DNA of 25,964 bases from Pseudorhodobacter antarcticus (GTDB lineage: Bacteria; Pseudomonadota; Alphaproteobacteria; Rhodobacterales; Rhodobacteraceae): positions 1 to 25,964 of the forward strand of contig CAMDHB010000006.1 in NCBI GenBank assembly GCA_945897655.1, given 5' to 3'. Below, piece after piece: positions 15,410-22,873 of this stretch (position 1 is the stretch's first letter; every line of letters begins with the position of its first letter). A program made the translations under genes and the position numbers. Under the pieces are notes generated by a model. It was given only the letters and a program-made list of their open reading frames with translations. It searched no databases and was not told the origin of the DNA.

Positions 15410-17550
15410 ATTCCTGGTATTTCACCTTTGAATTTCCACCAGATTTCGGCGGCGGGCTTAGTTCCTACATGCGGATCATCGCCGATACCCAAGCCCATCG
15501 GGACACTGGCTCCATGGTGATCTTTACGCTGACCAATGATCAATCCGGGTTGATCGCGACCCGCCAACTGGCGCGGAACGTGACGCTGGTGTCGCTGAAA
15601 CCCTCGGCCACCACGGAACAGGGTTCTTTGGGGCATTGGGTCAACATCTCGCGTCTGTTCGAGCGGAGCATTGATCTGCTGATGTTTCAGATGGATGCCG
15701 GGTTGCTGCCGCTGCCGATGCCCGACTACATCGAATTCGCTGATGGCTTTGGCATCGGCATGGTGACCATTCAGCAGAAACTGTGTCTGAATTCGCGTCT
15801 GGCGGATGTGCCGATCATCGTGAACGCCCACACGCCCACCTATTTGATTGACCGGATGAACCAGTTGCCGGTCTATCAGCTGCCGCGCTACTGGACGTCG
15901 CGGATGGAACTGCAGGCGCTGTCGGGGGCCGATCTGGTCATTGGGCCATCGCAGGCGATTCTGGATCTGGTCGGCACGGAATTGGCCAAATCCGGCGCCG
16001 CGCCGCCCCGGACCGAGGTGTTGCACAATCCCTTTCCGGTGCCGCTGCGGACCAAGGCACAGGTTGCCGCTGTCACGCGCGACCATTTCTATATGGCCTC
16101 GCGGCTTACCCATTGGAAAGGCGTTGAAGGTGCCATCCGCGCCCTGCAACGAATATGGGCTGCCGGGCACCAGATTCCTTTCCTGATCTTTGGCGAGGAC
16201 ACGCATTTCACGGTCTCTGGCGGCAGTTACTGCAGCTATATCCGCAGCAAGTTTCCGGCTGAGGTCGCCTCCGGCCTGATCAGGTTCATGGGCAAGCAAT
16301 CGCGGGAGGCGATTTGTGCCTCCGCCCAAACGGCCTTTGCGCAACTGCACCCGTCCCATTTCGACAACTTCCCCTACAGCGTGATCGAGGCGCTTGCCGA
16401 AGGTACGCTCTGCGTGGCCGGCACCAATGGCGGCATTGGTGAGATCACAACCTCGGGCAAGGATATCTTCCTGACCGAAGTGCGCGATCCCGACACCTTT
16501 GCCGCTACCCTGCTGGAGGTGATGGCCCTGTCCGAGGAGCAGCGCGCTTCGATGACGGAACAGGCGCAAGTCACCGTGCGCGCGGCCTGTGATCCCGACC
16601 GGTATCTGGCCCGGAAGGAGGATATTGTCCGCAGTCTTGCCCGCACACGGGCCCGGTCGCGCCCGGGCCAGCGAAAACCAAGAACGGCGCTCTTTCCGTT
16701 CACATCACCCGCTGATCCTGGCTGTCACATCGCGGCGCGTCTGCCCGAGGTTGGGCCGGTGCTGTCCGTCGTCGTGCCCTATTTCAACATGGGGCGGTTC
16801 ATCGACGACACGCTGCACAGCATCCGCCGATCAAGCCGCGACCGGCTGGAAATCATCATAGTCAATGATGGCAGCACAGATGCAGCCTCGGTCGCGCGGC
16901 TGGACAGGTTGCATGCGGATCACGGGCTGTCGGGCTGCGACCTGCGGATCATCACCACGCCCAATCGTGGCGTCGCCAATGCCCGCAACACCGGCGTCAA
17001 GATGGCGACTGCCCCCTTTGTCACCTTGCTGGATGCCGATGATCTTGTTGCGCCGCGCTATTATGACACCGCCCTGCGCATTCTGACCGCCTACAAGAAC
17101 GTCTCTTTCGTCGGCGCCTGGATCGAGGATTTTGATCGCAAGGGGCGCATCCGCAACTGGGCCACCTGGAACGCCGAACCGCCACTTCAGTTGATCATGA
17201 ACCAGACCAACTGCCAGTCACTTGTCTACAAACGCGAGGCTTATCTGCGCGACGGCTGGCACGACCCTGAACTGCGGATGTTCCTGGATGACTGGGAAGG
17301 TGTGATCGCCCTGTTGGCGGGCGGGCACCGCGGTGTCATGATCCCCGAACCCCTGTTCCGATATCGCATTCGGCCGGGGTCGATTTTTCGGTCCAGTCAC
17401 AACCTGTGGGACCTCAATTATGAAAAGATCACCACAAAACACGAAGCACTGTTCAACCGCTGGGGGGCGGATGTCGCGGCCTTCATGAATGCCAATGGGC
17501 CCAACAATTTCTATCACGTCGCCGGCAAGCACAGCGCGCTGCGCAAATAA
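15406..17550 (+). CDS. Bifunctional glycosyltransferase: GT4-like plus GT2
   Basis: A 714-residue protein made of two transferase halves. Residues 1-410 are GT-B/GT4-like: the N-terminal glycine loop GGGLSSYM (15-22), VNAHTPTYL, the SRLTHWKGVEGAI motif with Lys238 (donor phosphate contact), FLIFGED and the late motif NFPYSVIEALAEG. The first acidic residue of E-x7-E is Asp320 instead of Glu; Glu328 is kept. Residues 452-660 are GT-A/GT2: LSVVVPYFNMGRFI, VNDGSTD, RGVANARNTG, metal-binding DADD (543-546) and FLDDWEG as the probable catalytic acidic region. No membrane segments. It starts inside the stop of the small upstream ORF and has AGGG nearby as a modest ribosome binding site. Same domain order as the gene at 10485 but clearly diverged and lacking its C-terminal domain. 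Confidence 0.9.
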   Translation: MNSWYFTFEFPPDFGGGLSSYMRIIADTQAHRDTGSMVIFTLTNDQSGLIATRQLARNVTLVSLKPSATTEQGSLGHWVNISRLFERSIDLLMFQMDAGLLPLPMPDYIEFADGFGIGMVTIQQKLCLNSRLADVPIIVNAHTPTYLIDRMNQLPVYQLPRYWTSRMELQALSGADLVIGPSQAILDLVGTELAKSGAAPPRTEVLHNPFPVPLRTKAQVAAVTRDHFYMASRLTHWKGVEGAIRALQRIWAAGHQIPFLIFGEDTHFTVSGGSYCSYIRSKFPAEVASGLIRFMGKQSREAICASAQTAFAQLHPSHFDNFPYSVIEALAEGTLCVAGTNGGIGEITTSGKDIFLTEVRDPDTFAATLLEVMALSEEQRASMTEQAQVTVRAACDPDRYLARKEDIVRSLARTRARSRPGQRKPRTALFPFTSPADPGCHIAARLPEVGPVLSVVVPYFNMGRFIDDTLHSIRRSSRDRLEIIIVNDGSTDAASVARLDRLHADHGLSGCDLRIITTPNRGVANARNTGVKMATAPFVTLLDADDLVAPRYYDTALRILTAYKNVSFVGAWIEDFDRKGRIRNWATWNAEPPLQLIMNQTNCQSLVYKREAYLRDGWHDPELRMFLDDWEGVIALLAGGHRGVMIPEPLFRYRIRPGSIFRSSHNLWDLNYEKITTKHEALFNRWGADVAAFMNANGPNNFYHVAGKHSALRK

Positions 17551-17570
17551 CGCCAAAAAGGGGTGCATGC

Positions 17571-18683
17571 ATGAAGCAAATCCTTGCCTACCATGTCGAC
17601 GCCAGTCTGGTGGGCGCGCGTCCGGGCCAAGGGCCGGTTGTCCAGCATCTTTCGGACTTCGATCTGTTTGACGGATTGACGGTCAAGCTGGATGCAAAGG
17701 CCGGCGGGCAGGCTTCGATCATGGCCGCACGTCCACTCGTTGGGCGTCCCTTTTTCAGGATCACGCACCATTCCGGCGACACGGCGCGCTGGATGGCGTT
17801 GTCCTGTGCGCTGGACCTGTCCGATCTGGCCCATGCCGACCGTCTGGTCGTATCGCTTTTCGCCTCGGCCCCCGAAACAGTGTCGGTGTTTGCCCTGCTG
17901 CGGCTGTATTCTGCCGATGGAAGCTGGTCAGACACCAGTTCCGCCCAGATCGAACTGCGGCGTCAGCCCAGAACCCATGTGTGCCCGATCAGCCTTGATG
18001 ACCTGCCGCCCGGCGCGTTGTCCCGGGCAAACCGGGCCTGTCTGATGATCCTTGTCGAATCGCGCGATGTGGCGATTGATCTGTCTGGGCTTGAGGTGGT
18101 CGCCGTGCCAAGTGACCCGGTCACCCCGTCAGAGGTTATACTTGACCACCTCCGCAGCGCCCCGGATGTCCACCGGGTCGCCCTGCAGGTTGTCCCGCCC
18201 AAGCCCCTTTCCACCCATCACATTTCCCTGGGCGGCACGTTTTTTGTGGATAGCGATCCCAAATCCGCCGCCGCCGTGCTGACGGCCGGTCCTGCTGGTG
18301 AGCTGACCGTTGCCTTTCCCGAAAGCCTCGAAAGCAGCTGGCAAAGCATCGAATTCCGCTTTGCCGGGATAGCCGATTCGTCGGGCCTGACAGCGCTCTT
18401 TCGGGTCGATGCTCAGGCCGAATATGACCGGCAACCCCAAGCCACCGTCGTGGTCCGCCGCTATCTGCCCGATGGCACCTGGTCCGACAGCGGGCCAGCT
18501 GCCACCCTTGCCCTGACAGCGCAGCGCGAAACGGGCGCTGCGCTGGTCGATCTGTACGCGATGCTGGGTGACGCGCGCGCCACCCATGACTTTGGCGTGA
18601 TGCTTTTCCTGCCGCGGGGCTGCACCGCACTGTCCCTGTTTGACGCCGAGGTGTTTGTGTATGACCGCCTTGGCACCGCCTGA
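17571..18683 (+). CDS. Unrecognised protein with two copies of a beta-rich domain
   Basis: I do not recognise this 370-residue protein. It has no signal peptide, membrane segment or enzyme motif that I can see. It contains an internal duplication: residues 109-178 and 294-364 align along their length, with the shared core R-x-Y-x2-DG-[ST]-WSD and similar hydrophobic spacing to VEVVAV- and AEVFVY-like ends. Alternating hydrophobic residues (RLVVSLFASA; VSVFALLRLYS; ATVVVRRYL) suggest two beta-sandwiches, as in carbohydrate-binding modules. A similar stretch ends the glycosyltransferase at 10485-13244. It begins 20 bases after the previous gene with AAGGGG before ATG 17571, so it is the last gene of the cassette. 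A glycan-binding or scaffold role is inference. Confidence 0.8.
   Translation: MKQILAYHVDASLVGARPGQGPVVQHLSDFDLFDGLTVKLDAKAGGQASIMAARPLVGRPFFRITHHSGDTARWMALSCALDLSDLAHADRLVVSLFASAPETVSVFALLRLYSADGSWSDTSSAQIELRRQPRTHVCPISLDDLPPGALSRANRACLMILVESRDVAIDLSGLEVVAVPSDPVTPSEVILDHLRSAPDVHRVALQVVPPKPLSTHHISLGGTFFVDSDPKSAAAVLTAGPAGELTVAFPESLESSWQSIEFRFAGIADSSGLTALFRVDAQAEYDRQPQATVVVRRYLPDGTWSDSGPAATLALTAQRETGAALVDLYAMLGDARATHDFGVMLFLPRGCTALSLFDAEVFVYDRLGTA
17895..18104 (+). repeat. Internal protein repeat, copy 1
   Basis: Encodes residues 109-178 of the 370-residue protein, with the core RLYSADGSWSD followed by the ACLMILVESRDVAIDLSG strand region. It is paired with the copy at 18450-18662; similarity is at protein level, not as a DNA repeat. 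Confidence 0.6.
18450..18662 (+). repeat. Internal protein repeat, copy 2
   Basis: Encodes residues 294-364, with the core RRYLPDGTWSD and the FGVMLFLPRGCTALSL strand region. It matches copy 1 at near-equal length (71 against 70 residues), which argues for an ancient domain duplication. Confidence 0.6.
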
Positions 18684-19010
18684 CCAAAGGTGCGCTGCCG
18701 GTTGGCGTTGTTTGGCCGCACGGATCAGGCTGTCTGCGACACCGCTCTGCACCGGATTTGACCTGAAAAGATGCGTGGCGGTAGTCCTTCACTGACCCAC
18801 GTCGCAGACATCGCGTGAAAGCAGGCTTTGCCAGACAGAGGGGCTGAGGGATTCATCTGGTGACCCCAGCCTGATCACGCGCGGGCAGATCGGGCAAAAG
18901 GTCCCCTCCTTCGAGAAGGGATTGAGGAATGACGGAGGGGCCGTCGAGAGGCATACGTTTTCGCGCTTCCGCAATTCAGAGAGTTTGTATCTTGGTTGAC
19001 TGTTTGACCT
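18684..19010. other. Intergenic stretch without a recognised gene
   Basis: No credible protein gene or known RNA is seen. A structured element is possible: CCCCTCC (18903-18909) pairs with GGAGGGG (18934-18940), and inside it CCTT-CGAG-AAGG (18908-18919) makes an alternative small hairpin. TTGAC occurs twice near the right end (18996-19000 and 19004-19008). A long minus-strand frame crosses this stretch but also runs through the tRNA gene, so I reject it. Confidence 0.3.
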
Positions 19011-19109
19011 ATGGCCCAGCACGTCCCCCCCCAAACCCCCAAATGCGTGCCCAGCGCGATGGAACTGGGGGATAAGAAAGCGGACAGGCCAAAAGCAAAA
19101 GCCGCGTAA
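19011..19109 (+). CDS. Possible 32-residue ORF ending in a terminator stem
   Basis: ATG 19011 opens a 32-codon frame whose TAA (19107-19109) lies inside the terminator hairpin at 19099-19130. The peptide is rich in Pro, Lys and Ala (MAQHVPPQTPKCVPSAMELG, then a DKKADRPKAKAA-type tail). There is no convincing ribosome binding site, only TTGACC just upstream, so a chance ORF is more likely than not. Confidence 0.2.
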   Translation: MAQHVPPQTPKCVPSAMELGDKKADRPKAKAA

Positions 19110-19130
19110 CCTTTTGAGGTTACACGGCTT
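19099..19130. terminator. Intrinsic terminator downstream of tRNA-Leu, possibly bidirectional
   Basis: AAGCCGCGTAACCT (19099-19112) pairs with AGGTTACACGGCTT (19117-19130) across a four-base loop, with one G-T wobble in 14 pairs. On the minus strand the stem is followed by TTTTGCTTTT, a proper U-rich tail for the tRNA transcript, which ends just upstream at 19144. The plus strand also has a short T-run after the stem (TTTTT to 19133), so it may act in both directions. Confidence 0.85.
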
Positions 19131-19143
19131 TTTGCCTGAATTA

Positions 19144-19228
19144 TGGTGCCCGGAAGAGGACTCGAACCTCCACGTCTTGCAACACTGGTACCTGAAACCA
19201 GCGCGTCTACCAATTCCGCCATCCGGGC
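19144..19228 (-). tRNA. tRNA-Leu, anticodon CAG
   Basis: 85-nucleotide class II tRNA with encoded CCA. The acceptor arm GCCCGGA pairs with TCCGGGC, and the anticodon stem CTGGT pairs with ACCAG around the loop TTCAGGT, giving anticodon CAG (reads CUG). The T loop TTCGAGT and a long variable arm (around TTGCAAGACG) are typical of tRNA-Leu. It has its own promoter and terminator and no tRNA neighbours. No integrase or attachment-site duplication is seen beside it. Confidence 0.96.
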
Positions 19229-19236
19229 GTGCGGGT

Positions 19237-19265
19237 CGTCTAGCCAAGGCTGCGGGGGCTGTCAA
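19237..19265 (-). promoter_or_regulatory. Promoter of tRNA-Leu
   Basis: On the minus strand a perfect -35 TTGACA (19260-19265) is followed after exactly 17 bases by TAGACG (19237-19242) as a weak -10. The tRNA 5' end is eight bases further on, consistent with a very short leader. Confidence 0.65.
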
Positions 19266-19427
19266 CAGGGGGGACACGAAATTTCCCGCAGATCGTGCAG
19301 TATGCAGGGAGCGGTCGATTTGGCGGCAAGGCCGGTTTGCCGCGCCCGCGCCGGGAGATTGATCTTGCTGGCAAGGCCTTGCAAAGGTAATCAGTCCGCA
19401 TCTTTGATGCGGTGAAACGGGGTTATC

Positions 19428-20411
19428 ATGGGCAAGCTTGTCACGATCTTTGGCGGTTCCGGTTTTGTTGGCCGTTACATCGCGCGCCGTCTGGCCAAAG
19501 AGGGTTGGCTGGTTCGCGTTGCCTGCCGCCACCCCAATCAGGCATTGTTCGTGCGGTCCTATGGCGCTGTCGGTCAGGTCGAGCCTGTATTCTGCAACAT
19601 CCGTGACGACGCCTCGGTCAAGGCTGCGCTGGCGGGGGCCCAGGCTGCGGTGAACTGCGTGGGCACGTTCAACCGTGGCGGGGCCAACAATTTTGACGCA
19701 GTGCAATCGGCAGGCGCTGGCCGGATCGCGCGTCTTTCGGCTGAGGGCGGCTTGTCGGCACTGGTCCATATCTCGGCCTTGGGCGCCGACGTGAATTCTG
19801 CCAGCGACTATTCCCGGTCAAAGGGTGAGGGCGAAGCCGCCATTCTTGCCGCTTTCCCCAATGCGATGATCCTGCGGCCCTCGGTCATCTTCGGCAACGA
19901 GGACGGCTTTTTCAACCGCTTTGCCGGAATGGCGAAACTGGGGCCCATCTTGCCGCTGGTCGGTGGAAACACCCGGTTCCAACCCGTATCGGTTGAAGAT
20001 GTTGCCGCCGCCGCCGTCAAGGGTGTCACTGGCGCGGCCAATGGCATTTACGAATTGGGCGGGCCGGATGTGGACACGCTGCAAGGTCTCGTCCATTCGA
20101 TGCTGGCCGTGATTCAGCGCCGCCGTCTGGTCATCAACCTGCCGTTTTGGGTGGGGTCGACCATGGCCACTGTGCTTACCGCCGCATCGGCGTTGACCCT
20201 GGGGCTGTTCCAGAACACGATCCTGACCGGCGATCAGGTCAGATCCTTGCGGAAGGACAACGTGGTTGCCCCTGGTGCAAGAACTTTGGCCGATCTTGGC
20301 ATCACCGCCACCAGTTTTGCCGGGGTGATCCCGGAATATCTGTGGCGCTACCGCCCCTCGGGCCAATACGCTGCCATCAAGGATTCGGCCAAGAACCTGA
20401 AGAAGGTCTGA
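19428..20411 (+). CDS. NDUFA9-type complex I accessory protein (SDR/NAD(P)-binding)
   Basis: A 327-residue atypical short-chain dehydrogenase of the family annotated as complex I NDUFA9 subunit in alphaproteobacteria. Such proteins bind NAD(P)H and are thought to stabilise the junction of respiratory complex I. The nucleotide loop is GGSGFVGRYIARRL (9-22). The active-site-like motif YSRSK (Tyr128, Lys132) is preserved, followed by ILRPSVIFG and RFQPVSVEDVAAA, both typical of this branch. A hydrophobic stretch near 207-235 might touch the membrane. GGGG precedes the start at a usable spacing. uppP follows after 40 bases, so the two may share a transcript. It could be called an NmrA-like or epimerase-like protein in automated annotation. 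Confidence 0.88.
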   Translation: MGKLVTIFGGSGFVGRYIARRLAKEGWLVRVACRHPNQALFVRSYGAVGQVEPVFCNIRDDASVKAALAGAQAAVNCVGTFNRGGANNFDAVQSAGAGRIARLSAEGGLSALVHISALGADVNSASDYSRSKGEGEAAILAAFPNAMILRPSVIFGNEDGFFNRFAGMAKLGPILPLVGGNTRFQPVSVEDVAAAAVKGVTGAANGIYELGGPDVDTLQGLVHSMLAVIQRRRLVINLPFWVGSTMATVLTAASALTLGLFQNTILTGDQVRSLRKDNVVAPGARTLADLGITATSFAGVIPEYLWRYRPSGQYAAIKDSAKNLKKV

Positions 20412-20451
20412 TCCTTGGGCAAGTCCTGCCTTTGGAACCCGAGGAAACAGC

Positions 20452-21255
20452 ATGTATGATTGGATGATCGCCGCCCTTTTGGGCCTGCTGGAGGGGTTGA
20501 CCGAATTCATCCCCGTCTCTTCGACCGGGCACCTGCTGCTTGCCGGCCATTTTCTGGGCTTTGAAAGCAGTGGCAAGACGTTTGAGGTGGTGATCCAGCT
20601 TGGCGCGGTTCTGGCAATTCTGACGCTTTATGGCGTCAAAGTGGCGACCCTGTTGCTGGCTGCGGTCAAGGGCGATGGGGTGGCCCTGCGCGGGGTGGTT
20701 TCGGTGCTGCTGGCCTTCGTTCCTGCCGTGATCATCGGCCTGCTGGCCCATGACTTCATCAAGGCGGTCTTGTTTGAAACCCCAATGCTGATTGCGGTGA
20801 TGCTGATACTGGGCGGCGTGGTCTTGCTGTTTGTCGACCGCATGGCGCCTGCGCCCATTCACACCGACGCACTGGCCCTGCCGCTGCGCACCGCGCTGAT
20901 CATTGGCCTGTGTCAATGCGTGGCGATGATACCTGGCGTCTCGCGCTCTGGTGCGACGATCGTTGGCGCCCTGTTCTTGCGGGTCGAAAAACGCGCGGCT
21001 GCCGAGTTTTCGTTTCTTTTGTCCCTGCCGACGATGGGCGCAGCCGTCGCCTATGACCTGTTCAAAAGCCGCGACCTGCTGGATTTTTCCGCCCTGTCCG
21101 AAATCGCCATCGGCTTTGCGGTTGCCTTTGTGACCGCAGTTCTGGTTGTGAAATGGGTGCTGGACTATGTTGGCCGGCATGGGTTCGCCCTGTTCGGCTG
21201 GTGGCGAATCATCGTGGGTTTGGTTGCCCTTGCGGCACTTTGGGCCGGGTTCTAG
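20452..21255 (+). CDS. uppP: Undecaprenyl-diphosphatase UppP (BacA)
   Basis: Membrane phosphatase that converts undecaprenyl diphosphate to the monophosphate, regenerating the lipid carrier for peptidoglycan and surface polysaccharide synthesis; it also confers bacitracin tolerance. The 267 residues hold the two family signatures: LEGLTEFIPVSSTGHLLL near residues 13-30, with the catalytic Glu, Ser and His, and PGVSRSGATI (161-170), with the essential Arg. About eight hydrophobic segments are visible. GAGGAAAC precedes the start. The glycan cassette 2 kb upstream would use this carrier if it builds lipid-linked sugars, but the gene is general housekeeping and its closeness may be coincidental. 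Confidence 0.96.
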   Translation: MYDWMIAALLGLLEGLTEFIPVSSTGHLLLAGHFLGFESSGKTFEVVIQLGAVLAILTLYGVKVATLLLAAVKGDGVALRGVVSVLLAFVPAVIIGLLAHDFIKAVLFETPMLIAVMLILGGVVLLFVDRMAPAPIHTDALALPLRTALIIGLCQCVAMIPGVSRSGATIVGALFLRVEKRAAAEFSFLLSLPTMGAAVAYDLFKSRDLLDFSALSEIAIGFAVAFVTAVLVVKWVLDYVGRHGFALFGWWRIIVGLVALAALWAGF

Positions 21256-21300
21256 GCCGATAGGGATCATATGCTGACCTACTTTTTGCAAGAATTGCGA

Positions 21301-21342
21301 TTTACCTGCGCAGGCCGACCAGAAAACCGACAAATAGGTAAA
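21301..21342. promoter_or_regulatory. Nested inverted repeats upstream of gltD
   Basis: TTTACCT (21301-21307) faces AGGTAAA (21336-21342), and its 3' part overlaps the perfect palindrome CCTGCGCAGG (21305-21314). They lie in the 160-base gap between uppP and gltD. A role as a binding site for a nitrogen or amino acid regulator is plausible but unproven; the sites do not fit the NtrC consensus. Confidence 0.3.
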
Positions 21343-21415
21343 CTGTACTGACTTTTATTCTTGCCTGACCCAAGGTATCAAACCGCTCCTGAAGCTTGGT
21401 ATCCAAAGGTGCGCC

Positions 21416-22852
21416 ATGGCAGTGCAACGCATGCTGAAATTCGTAACGCAGCCGAAAGAGACGCCTGAAAAGCGCCCCGCGACGCTGCGGTCCGAGGATT
21501 TTCACGAAATCTACCGCCAGTTTGCCGCCGAAAAGGCCGCCGAGCAGGCTGGCCGGTGCAGCCAGTGCGGCGTGCCCTATTGCCAGACCCATTGCCCCCT
21601 GCACAACAACATCCCCGACTGGCTGCGCATGACGGCCGAGGGTCGCTTGCAAGAGGCTTACGAACTCAGCCAGGCCACCAACACATTCCCCGAAATCTGC
21701 GGCCGAATCTGCCCGCAGGACCGGCTGTGCGAAGGCAACTGCGTCATCGAACAGTCGGGCCACGGCACCGTGACCATCGGGTCAGTCGAGAAATACCTGA
21801 CCGACCTTGCTTGGGAAAACGGCTGGGTCAAGCCTATCAAACCCCATGCCGAACGGGCTGAATCGGTTGGTATCATCGGCGCGGGTCCCGGTGGCCTTGC
21901 CGCAGCCGACGTGCTGCGCCGTCAAGGAATTCAGGTCACCGTCTATGACCGCTATGATCGCGCGGGCGGCCTGCTGACCTATGGCATCCCCGGTTTCAAG
22001 CTGGAAAAGCCGGTTGTGATGCAGCGCATCGAACAGCTGGAACTGGCGGGCGTCACCTTTGTGCTGAACTGCAAGGTGGGCGAAGACCTGTCGTTTGACG
22101 CCATCCGTGGCCAGCATGACGCCGTGCTGATCGCAATCGGTGTCTACAAATCCCGCGACATCGCGGCCCCCGGCGTGGGTGCCCGTGGCGTGGTGCGTGC
22201 GCTGGACTATCTGACCGCGTCCAATCGCAAAAGCTTTGGCGACGAGGTCGAGGAGTTTGATTCCGGCGAACTTAACGCGATGGGCAAGCGCGTCGTGGTC
22301 ATCGGCGGCGGCGATACCGCGATGGACTGTGTGCGCACCGCCATCCGTCAGGGTGCGCTGTCGGTCAAATGCCTGTACCGCCGCGACAAGGCCAACATGC
22401 CCGGGTCACAGCGCGAGGTTCAGAATGCCGAGGAAGAGGGCGTCGATTTCGTCTGGCTGACTGCCCCCAAAGGCTTTACCGGCGGCGATGCGGTCGACGG
22501 CGTCATCGTCCAGCGCATGCGCCTGGGCGACCCTGACGCCTCAGGCCGCCAAAGCCCCGAGGTGATGGAGGGTGCCGACTATACCGAACCCGCCGATCTG
22601 GTGGTGCAGGCCTTGGGTTTTGAGCCCGAGGATATTCCAACCCTGTGGGGCGTCAAGGAACTGGCCGTCACCCGTTGGGGCACGATCAAGGCCGATTTCC
22701 GCAGCCACGCCACCAACCTGCCCGGTGTCTATGCCGCAGGCGACATCGTGCGCGGGGCAAGCCTTGTCGTCTGGGCCATCCGTGACGGTCGCGAGGCAGC
22801 CGAGTCCATTCTGCACTACCTCGCCCAGGCACCCGCTGTCGCGGCAGAGTGA
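21416..22852 (+). CDS. gltD: Glutamate synthase (NADPH) small (beta) subunit
   Basis: Supplies electrons from NADPH to the large subunit GltB for glutamate formation from glutamine and 2-oxoglutarate. The 478 residues match the family. Cysteines for the N-terminal iron-sulfur clusters are present: Cys48, Cys51, Cys56 and Cys60 (CSQCGVPYCQTHC), and Cys95, Cys99, Cys105 and Cys109. The FAD loop GIIGAGPGGLAAADVL begins near 152. The NADPH loop VVIGGGDTAMDCVRTA follows about 145 residues later, and the C-terminal VYAAGDIVRGASLVVWAI motif is intact. AAAGG lies upstream of the start. Its partner gltB begins 1.6 kb downstream, after two unrelated genes on the same strand. Confidence 0.96.
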   Translation: MAVQRMLKFVTQPKETPEKRPATLRSEDFHEIYRQFAAEKAAEQAGRCSQCGVPYCQTHCPLHNNIPDWLRMTAEGRLQEAYELSQATNTFPEICGRICPQDRLCEGNCVIEQSGHGTVTIGSVEKYLTDLAWENGWVKPIKPHAERAESVGIIGAGPGGLAAADVLRRQGIQVTVYDRYDRAGGLLTYGIPGFKLEKPVVMQRIEQLELAGVTFVLNCKVGEDLSFDAIRGQHDAVLIAIGVYKSRDIAAPGVGARGVVRALDYLTASNRKSFGDEVEEFDSGELNAMGKRVVVIGGGDTAMDCVRTAIRQGALSVKCLYRRDKANMPGSQREVQNAEEEGVDFVWLTAPKGFTGGDAVDGVIVQRMRLGDPDASGRQSPEVMEGADYTEPADLVVQALGFEPEDIPTLWGVKELAVTRWGTIKADFRSHATNLPGVYAAGDIVRGASLVVWAIRDGREAAESILHYLAQAPAVAAE

Positions 22853-22873
22853 AATCACAAGGGACTTACGCCG

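Noticed and set aside
15247..16569. 440-codon open frame on the minus strand
   Set aside because: Antisense to the second glycosyltransferase, whose motifs are clear; the peptide is His/Gln/Arg/Gly-rich as expected of a shadow frame in GC-rich DNA.
19144..19228. tRNA-Leu as an integration site for a mobile element
   Set aside because: No integrase, direct repeat of the tRNA 3' end, insertion sequence or change to clearly foreign genes is seen next to it.
18789..19769. 326-codon open frame on the minus strand
   Set aside because: It runs straight through the tRNA-Leu gene, its terminator and the antisense of the NDUFA9-like gene, so it cannot be a real gene.
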